Part shown: piece after piece, positions 1 through 12,600 of the stretch
Layout of the letters: each line of letters begins with the position of its first letter
How positions within the stretch are numbered: position 1 is the stretch's first letter
NCBI GenBank assembly: GCA_037074765.1
Contig: JBAMDO010000015.1
Location: 124,001 to 188,000 of the forward strand
DNA from: Mansonella perstans
Taxonomy: Eukaryota > Nematoda > Chromadorea > Rhabditida > Onchocercidae
Direction of reading: 5' to 3'
DNA: 64,000 bases
Notes under the pieces: model-generated
Told to the model about the DNA's origin: nothing
Databases searched by the model: none
Seen by the model: the letters and a program-made list of their open reading frames with translations, nothing else
Program-made: the position numbers and the translations under genes

Positions 1-2233
1 GATGTGAGCTATATTGAACTGTAATCCAGTCTTTATTTTTGGTAATTTCAACCATAATTCATAGTTTCTAATTACCTTACAAGAATAATTAGCAGCTGGT
101 CATCAAATGATGTATTATTTGTGAATCATTTGCTATGTTTCAACTGTCTATCAGATGTGTGCTATAATTTCTGATATTCTTGATAAAGTTGCATAAAGTA
201 TTTTTTGGTTTTCCATCTAGTGAAAATTCTTTGAATTAAATCGTCATTTATTTATGTTTCTAAAGTACTGTGATTTCAAATTGGAAAAATTGCTTAGCAG
301 TTTTCTTCTCTGTCGTTTTCTGATATTTCTTAATGATGCACTTAGTTCGAAATTGGTACATTTGCTCTTTTGACTGTGTATTTTCATAAATTTCAATTTC
401 AAATAATTATTATTGCATTTTCTGATGTGAGTGGAGCGAAGTTTTTTTTCATATTTTTAGAAAAAAACTACTTTATTACTGTACTTTATTCCAAGTAATT
501 TTTGCCTGTGGTTGAGTAATAAACTTGGAATCTCTTCAAAGACTTCAATTTTCGATTAAAAGCGAAAAATTACAAAACTCATAAAGATTTCACACTTATT
601 TCCCTACAATAATAATTTTAATGTATCCCTACTTTCAATGTATTCCTATTTAATGTACTTTCAGAAGCATTCATTCTTTTAACACAATCTTCGAAATGGT
701 TTTCGAATTCTTCATTTTTTCGAGGCTCTTCAATATTTTTTAACCAAACTTTTTTTCGAACAATTTAATTTACCATGAGGAAATTAATTATGAAGTTATT
801 TCCTGCTATCTACTTAAAAAAAATCGCAGAACAAAAAAGGTTTAGTATTAGTACAAGTATCAGTAATCTGGTTAATGGGTCATTAATTAATGAATCAGTG
901 GGATCTTTCCAGGTAGAGTCCATGAAGTTCCGGCCTACATAACCTGCTTATAGTTGCGAGTAACAATCTTGCACTCAAAAAATTTATTTGGATTGTTGCC
1001 ATGGTTAAGCTTTGAAACAGAAATCTTTTTCTTTTTTCTCTTCTCCATTATTTTTGCTTTCATAACAAAAAGTTATTGAAACTATTAATGCATTCATTTT
1101 TTCATATGTGCACAACAGAGTTTTATATGATTCTCACTAATGCTTCTGTCTGAAAGCATTAAGGAACAAAAACAGAGTTTAAAAAATCAATTATAAAAAC
1201 TTTCGAATTTAGAACTTGAAAATTTGCTAATGATTAGCTCATTTTCATCTCAGAATACATGCGGAAGTGCTAATTATACTTTGACACGAATTGAAATTAT
1301 ACTGAACGCATCAAAATCTTTATACGCCAGTTATAATTAATTGGACAATATTGAATTGATATTGAATGAATTATTAATTAAATGAATATCATTTATAATG
1401 TAAAGTTATAGATAGTAACGGTTTTTTTTTCCATTTACAACCAATTTTTTATATCTCGAAATAAAGTTTTGGACTTCCGGTATAAAATTTTGTCAGAAGG
1501 ACTTTCCGGTATAAAATGTCAATTAATTGGCATTCAATGATATCGCAATGTAATTGCTGCAAACAACAAATTTGTAAAATCTAGTTTGGAATGAAAATGA
1601 ATAATTAAAAGGAAGAGATGAAAAAAGAGTGGAATAGTTTTTTAAATGATTCGTAAAATATTTTGAATGATACTGAACTTTCGAATCTTAGCTTGAAACG
1701 GTAATTTAATTGTAATCATGAAAAGAGGAAGAGAAAAGATTTGAGTATTCTTAGTAACAATGTTAAGTTTATTACTAATTTTCTTCTCTGAATACAGTAC
1801 GCTCAACTTCAATATAATTTGTAGATCCAGTTCAGAAAAATGGAATTGAGAGTGAAAAAAAAGTAGTAGTGATACTGAGACTCTAAAGGAGTAACTTCTT
1901 CAAAACTTTGGACATAATTAGTCCTATCATAAATAAAACTTCCATTCTAATATTTTATTCTGTTTTCCGGGCTTTCCACATTAATTATCTGTGCAAAAGT
2001 TCAGTACTAAATTTGAGACACAATTTATGAATTTCGTTTCGATGGATATAATGCATTTCGATTTTGCATTGGCTTCGCAATTTGGCTTTAGAAAATTTTC
2101 TTCCACATGTGGGATAGTTTTTTACCCCTACAATTATTTTAAAAGAAATCTTTAACAACACAGATGAGAAACATAAAATCATAATGTAAAAAATTTGTTG
2201 GAGGGAAGCGATACAACTGACGCTAAAGTTGAC

Positions 2234-2285
2234 AATTATAAGCGATTCTCCAAACATATAATTATAAGCGATTCTCCAAACATAT
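2234..2285. repeat. Perfect 26-bp tandem duplication
   Basis: Two adjacent identical 26-bp copies (2234-2259 and 2260-2285), each containing AAGCGATTCTCCAAACATAT. Identity suggests a recent local duplication. Confidence 0.9.
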
Positions 2286-4007
2286 GCTAAATTAATTGCT
2301 ACTATTACACATGTTTTAATCATCCAAATAAAAATTAAATTATATATTTATTGTTTGATATTAAATTGGCATTAGAAATAACAAATTTATATGTAATATG
2401 TTAAAATTTTTATTTAAAATTAAAATATACAACAAAGCATTTTCACAGTTTGCACATGTTATTACAATTATGCAATTATAATTTTTTTCTTTAATGAATG
2501 TAACTTTGATCCCCAGAAAGTAAACAAAAAAATATAACCTTGATATAAGATGAAGTGAAAACACTGAATGCAAATATTAGTTTGTCTTTTTTTATTTTCT
2601 TTAAATAAACATTTCGGAGAAGAAATTGAAAAAAAAAAAGTGATGAAAGAATAGAAAGGAGAAATATTTCACATTCCGTAGACTAAACTTTAAAAAAAAA
2701 AAAAAATAGAAATAGCGCTCAAAAATGATTTCTCCATTAAAATTAACAACAGGTGCAGTTGGAACGGAAACCGATTTAGAAGTCAGTTAACCTCTCATTT
2801 GCATTTACGACATAATTGACCTTTGCCGTATTTCATTGGTTTATTTTTGTCTCTAACAAACATACTTTAATGTATTTGCTCATCTTTTTTTAATTTTGGT
2901 CCTTTCCATATTTCAAGATTTTTCTTTCCCCCAAGGAGCAAATTATATAAACCACAGTTAGTTTCAATTTTAATGGAGTTATATGCATATATTTCACGAA
3001 AAATGATAGCTATCATTGATGATACTGTGATCATTTACTTTATTTAAGCTTCTTCTCCAAAGCTGCAAATTGGAATTTATTGAACGGATCACTTCTAGCT
3101 ATATTTATTCTCAAATTGATTTACTCATATTTCAATTTTCGGCCCAAAAAAGATTAATAACTTCCTCATTGGAAAATTTTCAAAAATTGATCGTTTTTCT
3201 CCAAATAAATTTTTACTATTATGTTTTTTAAACACCCATCTTTCCCATATATAGTCGATTGATTATCGAAGCAGAATAGAGAACAGATGTTATCCTCTCT
3301 ATCTAAATCATGAACTATTGTTGATCTGAAATTCAAATTAGTTTTGTCTCTGTTTCCAGCTGAGGAATTCTATTAACCTTGCCTTATCTTTTCACTTTAC
3401 AAAACCACACTCATCTTCATTTTCTCTTTTCCATTTCATTAGTTCTTCCAATTCAATCTGGAAAAGTCTGTCGGAACAATAAATCAACTCAATAATCTTA
3501 CCTCAATGTTTATCGCGCATTTTTTTTATATTCGTACCCATCTTTGTTTAATGTATCTATTTATATATCTACTTGTATGTATCTGTATCTGCATATATAT
3601 CCATGTGGCTGTGTACACAACAAATCAGAAATAGTGCAATCATGAAAGAATCGTATGATGATTATTTTTGCTTTGTCATAGATTCTTCTACATTTTGCAA
3701 ATTTTCGTTTGAGATCAATTAAAATGAGATTTTGCTTAAAAAACTATCGCTATAAAATGTTTACATTACATATCCTTAATCCTAAAATTATTGTATTTGA
3801 AAATTCTAAAGTTATTGGGTTCATTTTATTAGATCATTTATGAGCGAATATAATTCAGGTAAGTCATATAGACACAACAGATAGTTCTTTTTTTTTAGAC
3901 TAAGTTAAGCAATAATTTTCATTTTAAATAGATTATAAGCGTAATTTCTACCTGCCATTCTTTCTACATCTAATGACAATCATTGATTATTTCCAACGTT
4001 ATGTCTA

Positions 4008-4049
4008 AAGCAAATATTCCACACATTGAAGCAAATATTCCACACACTA
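4008..4049. repeat. 21-bp tandem duplication
   Basis: Two adjacent near-identical copies sharing AAGCAAATATTCCACACA; they differ only at the end of the unit. Confidence 0.8.
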
Positions 4050-4198
4050 AGCTATTTTCCGTCTCTTATACATATATATGTTTTACTTCCTTTCTTTTAT
4101 GTTCTCTCATTCGGAAAAATTGACCGGTTGCGGTAGACGAGTCGATGTTTGACGGTAATGGTATGTGTATGTTGTTTGAATGTATATGTAATCTCTCT

Positions 4199-4280
4199 AT
4201 GTATGTATATGGGTACGTATATATATATATGTATGCATGTATATGTTATGTATGTATGTGTGTATGTATATATATTATGT
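4199..4280. repeat. TATG/TA simple-sequence repeat
   Basis: Interrupted TATG and TA units across about 80 bp. The repeat produces overlapping Tyr/Met/Val/Thr/His-rich open frames on both strands, which are artefacts of the repeat. Confidence 0.85.
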
Positions 4281-6339
4281 GTTGAATGTGATAAGCTGAT
4301 GGCGCAACGGCACGAGCAATCCTTTAGCATCAAATATCAATTTTGCTTCTATCCAGATTGCTTTTCCGTGTATTCTTTTTAAAAATTTTTGCGGATGTTT
4401 TAATTCATTAAAAATTTAATGTCATACTGTTTCTTCTCTTTACGTTGACCTATAAATTTAATTTGATTGGTTTTCGTGCAATTTGTAAATTGCAAAAAAG
4501 GAGATAATTGAAGCAATAATTGCGTTCAACATTATTAAAATAGAATATATTAATAATTCTTCACTATACCTCTTTCAAAAAATGATCATCCATTAATCAT
4601 TTGAATGATAGAAGTTTAAATTATCGATATTTTTAGATTAATTGTTTGATTGATTTTTATTAGCTAAATAACTTACTTTTTTTCATTATCAATATTTTAA
4701 CAGGAGCAAATTATTAATTCTAATTATATATTGAATTTACAAATTTATATTTCAAAAGAAATTTCCATTTTCATCAAAATGTAAGAATTATTTAGAAGGA
4801 TAGGCAAGGCAGTTAATAGTTTTGATTGTTAGCAACACTTTTCATTCTTTTCGCTTTACTTTCCAGTTTTTCACTTTAGTAATTGCTTTTTTTTTTTTTC
4901 CTTATATTTTGAAGGACAAATTGTGCTTCCTTTAACAGCAAAAAAAAAAAAAAGAAAAAAGAAAAAGACTTCCGTTATGTCGTAAAAGTTCAATAGCGTC
5001 GCTTATTTTCCACACTCTTTTCTGTCCAATTCACATTATCCATTCCTCTATTTTTTTTTTTCTTTTTTTCATCCAGCAAATGTTACGATACGATTCTCTT
5101 TTGTATATTGTGACCATTTCTTTCCAGATGTGTCCGTCGATAGATTTTTGTTACTGTTTTCCCAACCATCGTTGAAGATTCTATGAATTATAAGGGAAGT
5201 TTGTCGGAGGAAGAAAAAAATTGTGCCACAGGATAACGTATTTTTATTTCTGCGTGATTCATTGTGGGAAACTGGAAACATTACCAAATTAAAATCAATG
5301 CAAATCTAACTTTTGCTATTTGAATTTTATTCTGTTTTTCTTGTAAATTTCCTTTTTTTTTAAATTGCTAATATTTTGCATATTCTGAAAATTCAGACTC
5401 TGTTAAACATCTGGAACCAATAAATCACAGTAAGCAATGAATCGTGATTTTATTTAGCTGAATGTTCTATTCCATTCAATTCCTTACCATCGAGAAAAGT
5501 ATGAAATAAAGGACGAAGTTACGATCGTTTTTAAAGGAACTTTGGCCTTCACAAATGAATAATTAAATACAACAAGGAATTAAATCGCTTTATTCATTCC
5601 GTACGAATTATTTGATTATTTTTTGAATTCATTCAAACCCATTGGAACTGCCGATAAAATTCTCAGAATTCACTTTTTTTTTTAGTAAATTCTAAAGATT
5701 TAAATTTTTTTTAAATTAAAAATTTTTTTTAAATTTTTTTGAATTAACTTTTTTAAATCATCGTTTGTTCGAGAATTATTCAGCTTAGAAGTTGCATATT
5801 TTACAACCTACATGTCTGAGAACATTTTAGAAGCCAACGTATTTTTTTATGTTGCCAGAACGACCGATTTGTTCAGGATTATGGCAAAGCTGTTCATGGA
5901 TATGAGTAGTATTCATGAATACGAGCCTTAGATAATAATGCAAAATGTTGAGAATGATACCTCTGATAATAATCTTTCAATTGATGAAATTTGAGTAAAC
6001 TGAATTCTATAGCTGAACTTTAAGTGCGTACAAAGTATCAGCTGAGCAATTAAAGTAGTTTTCATAGAATAGAAATGCTATTGTGAATTCTAAAAATTTA
6101 ATAATATGAGAAGGAATTGAAGCTTCGAAAATAAGTATAATTTGATTTCGACTTGTTTTAGCTAACTCCATATTTTGTTTAAAAAGAGCTATTATTAGTT
6201 CAGTTTTAATCATTTTCTCTATCGTTCACTCGTTGTTAGTGAAAAGTACTATTTACATGGGAGATATCGGGTCGGATGTAATCCTGTCATTTGCAGCAAT
6301 ACTATCATCAAATTATCTCTGTCAAATACTGATTGATTC

Positions 6340-6542
6340 ATAACTGATTACTAGTGAGGCTAATAACGGAATGTATCAGCATTTATTGGGCATAACAAGT
6401 TGATGACTAATTTGTTGATATTGAAACGATTCTTATCACTGATAACTATTTATTGCTGTTTGAACTGATTAACTGATAACAGAGTGTATCAGTATTACTG
6501 ATTTGTTGATATTGAAACTATGTTTGTCACTAATAAATATAT
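6340..6542. repeat. Diverged direct duplication with TGATTTGTTGATATTGAAAC core
   Basis: Two copies (about 6340-6452 and 6461-6542). Both contain an AACTGATTA start, a TGTATCAG block, a shared TTGTTGATATTGAAAC block and a TCACT-TAA end. Copy 1 carries extra internal sequence. Confidence 0.7.
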
Positions 6543-6944
6543 TTTTGACTACTTGTAAGTTTCTAAAATCCAAATAGCTACTAATTATCATTTGTTACCG
6601 TTTTTTAGGTATAACTCTAACAAGCAATCTTCGAGTAATCTTAGTAATTTTGTTGTCTATCTTTATTTTTGAGTAATTATTAGCATTAATTTGAAAGAAG
6701 CGAAAAATTTTAGGAAAATATGTTTTATAATTATTGCAAGTAGGCAGGCAGGCAAGCACATTCATCCATCTTCCCAATCTATTCTGGTATATTTTGCCCA
6801 AAACTGTGTTTCAACCACAGACACACAAGCACCTCTTGAAAGGCACTGAACAAATCTTTCACTGTTCGTTTAGTTTTATGCAAACATAACTTTTTTCTCT
6901 AAAATGATTCATTTAAGAGGAATTGTGTCACTCTTTTTGATTTC

Positions 6945-6968
6945 TTTTTTTTTTTTTTTTTTTTTTTT
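6945..6968. repeat. Poly-T tract (24 bp)
   Basis: Uninterrupted T run; a second run of 23 T lies at 7456-7478. Neither is flanked by a recognisable retroelement. Confidence 0.9.
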
Positions 6969-7525
6969 CTGCGAAAAATACCAAGGAAAAGGTCTTTTAC
7001 AGTTCAGTTTGTTCAACAATTGTATGTATAAATGTATAACTATTGAAATACAATGAAGTGAACGATTTTTATTATTGCAAAAACAAATATTTTATTTCGG
7101 AATTTTAGTATTTTTTCGTACAAATTTTTCTCAAATATTTGTATGGATGATTTCATTTTGAGATTAAAAAATTTCGGCTCTATTTAGAATCAAAATTTTA
7201 TTGAATCAAATATTAGTTTATAAATAGCTCTTTCAAGTCATTTTACTTTATTTTTAATGAATTAAACATTATCAGGCTAAGTTGTACTGAAATAGTTTAT
7301 TCCAATACTTATTGCTATATGCAACACCATTTTTCCGCATTACAATTTGCAACTGGATGAGAAATGAAGTAAATCTTTGCGAGAGTTATACTGATTCAAG
7401 AATTTTGACTACACAATGTACTTTGGTTCTTTAAAGAACATATGAGAACGACCCGTTTTTTTTTTTTTTTTTTTTTTTATGGCACTTTGATGAATGTTAC
7501 GAAGTGTGGTGCTTAAAAATAAATT

Positions 7526-7672
7526 ACCGGTTTAAAATACAGTATTTTTAAGTCATATTTTTAAACCTTAAAATACAATATTTTTAAATCATATTTTTAA
7601 ACCATAAAATGCAGTATATTTAAACCGTAAAATACAGTATTTTAAGCCATATTTAAGTCATAATATAGTATA
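7526..7672. repeat. Short tandem array, unit about 43 bp, 3-4 copies
   Basis: Repeating order of TTTAAACC, TAAAATACAGTATTTTTAA and GTCATATTT blocks. Copies become shorter and more diverged toward the right end. The unit contains an internal AATACAGTATT palindrome. Confidence 0.8.
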
Positions 7673-9053
7673 AATATATTTTTTAAATTATATCTTTATA
7701 AGTTCTTATAATTAACTTATATGTGATGCTTTTTGCACTAACCAATCCTTTTATTTATTGTGTATTTGGATGACTTGAGCCTTGTGTATCAATTTCTCAT
7801 TATGAAGGAATACTATCAAATGACTACTCGAACATGAGAAATGTAGCAAAAGCCTGTATCTTTTCAATGTATTTACTTTTCAAGATGTACCTGTATCTTT
7901 TCAATTGAAATCTGCAGTTGATTTCATAAGATTTTTAATTGTAATCCCAAAATAAATAATAGGAATGAATGAAGATTACCCGTCCAAGTTCGCTTCAGCA
8001 AAAATAATTTGTTTACTTTTTGATTATCAGATCATAATTATCAGTTGAAAAATTGACATCTGAACCCTGTCACTGAAGTATTATTTCAGTGAAAGTTGCA
8101 ATAGCAACTGATAGAATTTGCGGAAAAGCTATGCATCAAGTAATAAAAATTGAAATTGATTGAAATAATTTTTGTAATTAATTATTCATCAATAGTCATA
8201 GAGTAATATGCATATTTTGTTTTTAATGTAGTTAATTTCCTACAGGTAAAAATATCTACTTTGAGTTTCAGTTCTACAAAGAATTCATTTTTGTACTGGT
8301 TGTTCATTGGACATAAAACTAAATATATTATTACAATTTGGAAATCAGTTCGGAGAAACAAATGCATTTAAAAATTTTTTTGACTTTTCTCTCAGTACTG
8401 TGAATTTATCATCTTTAATGGTTCTGACTAAGATTTTATGGAATTTTTTAAAAGCTGAATAATTGTGATTGGAGTAAATCAAGTAAATAAATCAAATACC
8501 CGTAATACATCACTTTATAACATTTAAACATTTAAAACCCGTATTTGACCATTTGAAAGAAATTTCGGAATAAATTGATAATTATATCTTATTTTTATTT
8601 CAACAAGTACGATTACAATAAATCACACTAAATTTTTGCAAAAAAGTTTTTTTGACTGAATTCTTAACAAAAATCGATTCGAATAATTAATTATTCATAC
8701 TTACATATGCAACAGTATTTGTGTTATAGTTTAGAATTTAAATTTGTACAGTTCTGTTTCATCGATAGTTCATATTAAGTTTCTTCCATTACGGAAGTTG
8801 TAGTTATGTTGCATTCGTTGCATGAATCACTCGATGATGATAGTTAACATTTATTCAAGTGTTATCTTGAATTATGTCACAGGAATAGATGTCACATAGC
8901 TTAAGCTAATTTAAATTCAACACTCATTTTTGCCTTTAGCTATCACCGTATTTTCACAATTTCCTATGATTTCAAGTTAACCTTTTCGTATCACTTCTCA
9001 AGAAATTTTTGCAGTCATATTTCACTATAAATAGTCAATTATCACATGATTAC

Positions 9054-9211
9054 AATCATTTTATCACTAAACAAGTGCTGTAATGCATTTGTTTATCAGT
9101 GGGAGATTGCTATCAGCAGGATTAAAGAAAATGCGCAGAAATATCCCGCTGATAGCAATCTCTTGCTAATAAACAGGTGCAGCCCAGCGCTTATTTAGTG
9201 ATAAAATGATT
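9054..9211. repeat. 158-bp inverted repeat (hairpin or MITE-like element)
   Basis: The left arm (9054-9117) and right arm (9148-9211) are each 64 bp and are reverse complements at roughly four positions in five. The outer 18 bp (AATCATTTTATCACTAAA) and the inner block (AGATTGCTATCAGC) match perfectly. A 30-bp loop separates them. No coding capacity and no clear target-site duplication were seen. It ends about 410 bp upstream of the filament start codon. Confidence 0.85.
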
Positions 9212-9569
9212 ACTCATGGGTCTGTTATTCTCATTTGTGTAGAGATATAACTTTTCACATTGTAATTTTTATTTCAGCATTAAAATTCCAATTTATAACT
9301 TTATTTCCGGAAAATCTTTCTGCCACAAATTCATTTTCGCCTACTTAAATTGGTCTTTTTGAATTTCTACTTTGTGTGTTTGGTAAATGTGTGCATTACA
9401 TATTCATCAATTTTTCAAATTAGTTTTTTCAACCTTAACTTCAAAACTTTATACTCTCATGTCTTAACTTAATATGAGACTTATGATTTTACTCGGATTT
9501 TGTACTATTCCTCCTATATTTACATTTTGTCATATTTCGTTATTTCTTACTTTTTAACTGAATAAATAA

Positions 9570-9575
9570 TTTCAG
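9570..9575 (+). promoter_or_regulatory. 3' splice acceptor upstream of filament isoform A start (probable trans-splice site)
   Basis: TTTCAG lies 48 nt before the ATG at 9624, after an AT-rich stretch. No coding exon was found upstream, so spliced-leader addition is the simplest reading. A cis-spliced untranslated exon is also possible. Confidence 0.5.
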
Positions 9576-9623
9576 TGTGAGCTCATTCCAAAAAGTTCTT
9601 GAGAAAAGCTAACGGAAGACAAA

Positions 9624-12600
9624 ATGTCATCCTCAAAACAAAGTGCTGAAAGCGAATATGAGATCGCTTATCGTTCTACTATCCAACCACGTACAGCGGT
9701 TCGTACTCAGAGCCGACAATCCGGAAACTACACTAGTGGTACAGTGGTCGGTGGAGGTGGCGGTAAGATTATTTTTCTATGATTTTATGCAATTGCTGAT
9801 AAACATCAAAAAAGTTTAAATTAGAAAGATGATGTATCATGCTTATGTTCAACAGATTTATTAGTTAAAATACAAATCAATTTTTCACTATTTCAGTTAA
9901 ATTTCTTTTCACTGACATATGAAATGATATAGCTCAGCTTGTAAATGTTTAGCTTTAATTCACCCATTAATTATATTATTTAGAAAAAATATTTTTTTCA
10001 TTGTTTGAAAAAAAATTTTAATACTTAATTCTATGATTGCTGTCGACAGTTTAAAAATTCTAAATCTTATTAATATTTTCTAATAAAAATCATTCCTAAC
10101 ATAAACTTTCTTTTTCTGTTATGATTCAACCAAATTTAAAATAGAGTATTTTTAAACATTGAATTTTAGAGCTTAGACGAGCTTGATATAACTTCAATTC
10201 GGTAGAATTAATATCCCAAATTGAAGATTTCCTTTTATGGGTAGTCGCAGTGATTCTCCACAAATTCTTATGTTAATGGAAAATTCTAAAATTTTGAACG
10301 ATAGTGAACTAGAAAGATAGTTGAGAAACTGTAGAGATATCTTATGGTTTTATTTTGTTCTATGTTTATTTCTTCGCTTTAAAAAAATTTTAGTAATCTT
10401 CTAAAATTTCTCATTCCTGTTAATTAATGTCAAGCATTATTTAATTCATATGTTCATCACAAAGTGACGCAAAGATAAAAAGATCCCTCTTGAAACATTA
10501 ATATTTGGATGGGCTTATTCCTAATGTATTTGAAGGTTTTTATTTTTATAGTATGCGAAGGCATGAGAGAATTTGGTATGCGTTAAATTTCCATTAACAT
10601 TGGTAGACAATATCAGTACCGGTTATTTGCAAGGATTACAGTGATGGCTTTTTATGTGATCGCTAAAGAGAAAAAACTCGTTTTTGAATACAATTTTCTG
10701 CCTGGGAGCTAAAACGATTTTAAAAATCAGAAATTTTATTTTTCTTCTTTATTTATACTTTTATGATACAGAAATGACATATATGTAAGTATATCAGTAA
10801 AGTAAAATATATAGTTCATAAGTAGAAATTTTCTAGCAATAAAAGTATTAATTAGTTGAATCTAGTATCAGTAATCATTATTGCTGACAGACGTACTGTG
10901 CTTGCACTCTTCAATGCCGTTTCATTTGCAGATCTTATCAATTAAACTCGTTTCAGATTATAGTTTTTAAAAAATATTTCGGGAAATTTTTTAACTAAAG
11001 TGGTTATAAAACAAATAATCACTTACGAAATCATCAGATGAAATGACCTTCAATAAGAGTTCAAACATATTTCTCGTTGAAAAATTAATGAACCCGGTTT
11101 TTATATTGCAGTCGTCTCAAACTGTACTGTTGCACTCTTTTTAACCGTATCTTTTTACATTAATTCTAGCTGAAAAGTTTATAGATTTCCATTATACACA
11201 TAGGCCATAAATAAGTACTCATAAGCTACAAATTGTTCGACACTTTGCCGAAGATATTTTCTACTGAGGTATAAGCAGCGTTTGTTCTGAAAATTGCTAA
11301 ATAATTCAAAATTATCTCACATAGGAAGGTGAAATTGGAAATGCATATTATTATAATGGCATACGAGAAATTTGTTATACATACAATAAAGGTAAGGATT
11401 GCAGAAAAAGATCATTAATAAGTGATAAGAATGAAGTGATATCGCATTCAATGATATCGCCAGAAGCAATCGAATATTTGGAGAAAGTGATTCATTTTCG
11501 TAACAAGATAGTGTTGTTTCGTAGTGTAGCATTTGCATTCACTAATTGATTATTCTGATTGATTATTGATTATTCATTCGCTGATTGATTATTGATTACT
11601 CAAATAGCAGGAAGTTGGAAGAGAATTTGGAGAAAAGAGTGAAGTTACAGGCCTAGCGAAGTTACATGCCTAAGTTAACAAGAAATTGGATTGGAATATC
11701 AGTGTGAAAGCATATGTAATGCTAAGCTTAATGAGATTTTAGGCAATTTTCTCATCCTTCACAATATCGTCGTAAAATTTTTGAGGCTTATGGTGTGAGT
11801 ATTGTTCGGAGTATGTAAATGAATTAAATGCGCATTTTGCTCGATCAAAATCACCATTTCAGCTTACTTTCTCGTTTTGTTTCATTTCTACAGTTGACAA
11901 ACAGTATCACTGGTGAATCCCCCTCACAATCTCACACAGATCAATAATCACCGTTGTCATATTCTGTAATGTGATGAACTTTTTGAAATTCATTTCTGGG
12001 ATCTCTCGTACTGTGCTTTAGATATTACAGCATAAATAGACTAGTTGGATAGAATGAAGACAGGGATAGAGAGATAATTCATTTGTCCTATGAAAATTCC
12101 TTCGGACCGATCGTTAATGCCCCTATTCGAGATTTTTTTTGTTTTACTTTCATTGATGTGATAATGAGAAATACATATTAATCTTTCTATTTCTTTCCCA
12201 GGGATAATTTAATTTAAATCGGATGGACAGTTCATAATATGAGAAGTTTTTATATGACAAAATGAACTTGACATTTCATTCAAAATCCATAAAAAGGAGG
12301 AAAATTCTTAGCGAAATTATACCTTCAATCAACATTTAATTGCTGATCTCCTAATAGGCAGGTAGTTTTTGTACAATAGGCAGTAAAATGATTTTTGCGG
12401 GCATCAAATTATATTTGCACTCTTGAAATGATATCACTATTTCAATTTTTAAAATTTCAAATAATTCCTTAAAAACATTTCTTCCGGTTTAGCTTTTTTT
12501 TTCTCATCCAACTTACTCATATTTATCTATTGCATAAGATTCTGAATGTAACAATAACTTGCATGGAAAACCGTGGCTTCTACATTTCGAATTCAGAGGG

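Larger units (their letters stand above)
1..9560. other. AT-rich non-coding stretch, no gene seen
   Basis: No exon with convincing protein resemblance was found on either strand. Open frames here are short, rich in Phe/Ile/Lys/Asn, and lack bordering splice signals. The stretch holds small tandem duplications (2234-2285, 4008-4049, 6340-6542, 7526-7672), a TATG/TA simple repeat near 4200-4280, two long T tracts and a 158-bp hairpin at 9054-9211. It may contain the promoter of the filament gene that starts at 9624, or a distant untranslated exon, but nothing shows that directly. Confidence 0.6.

Noticed and set aside
4097..4382. Overlapping Tyr/His-rich open frames on both strands
   Set aside because: They are generated by the TATG/TA simple repeat and have no splice or family support.
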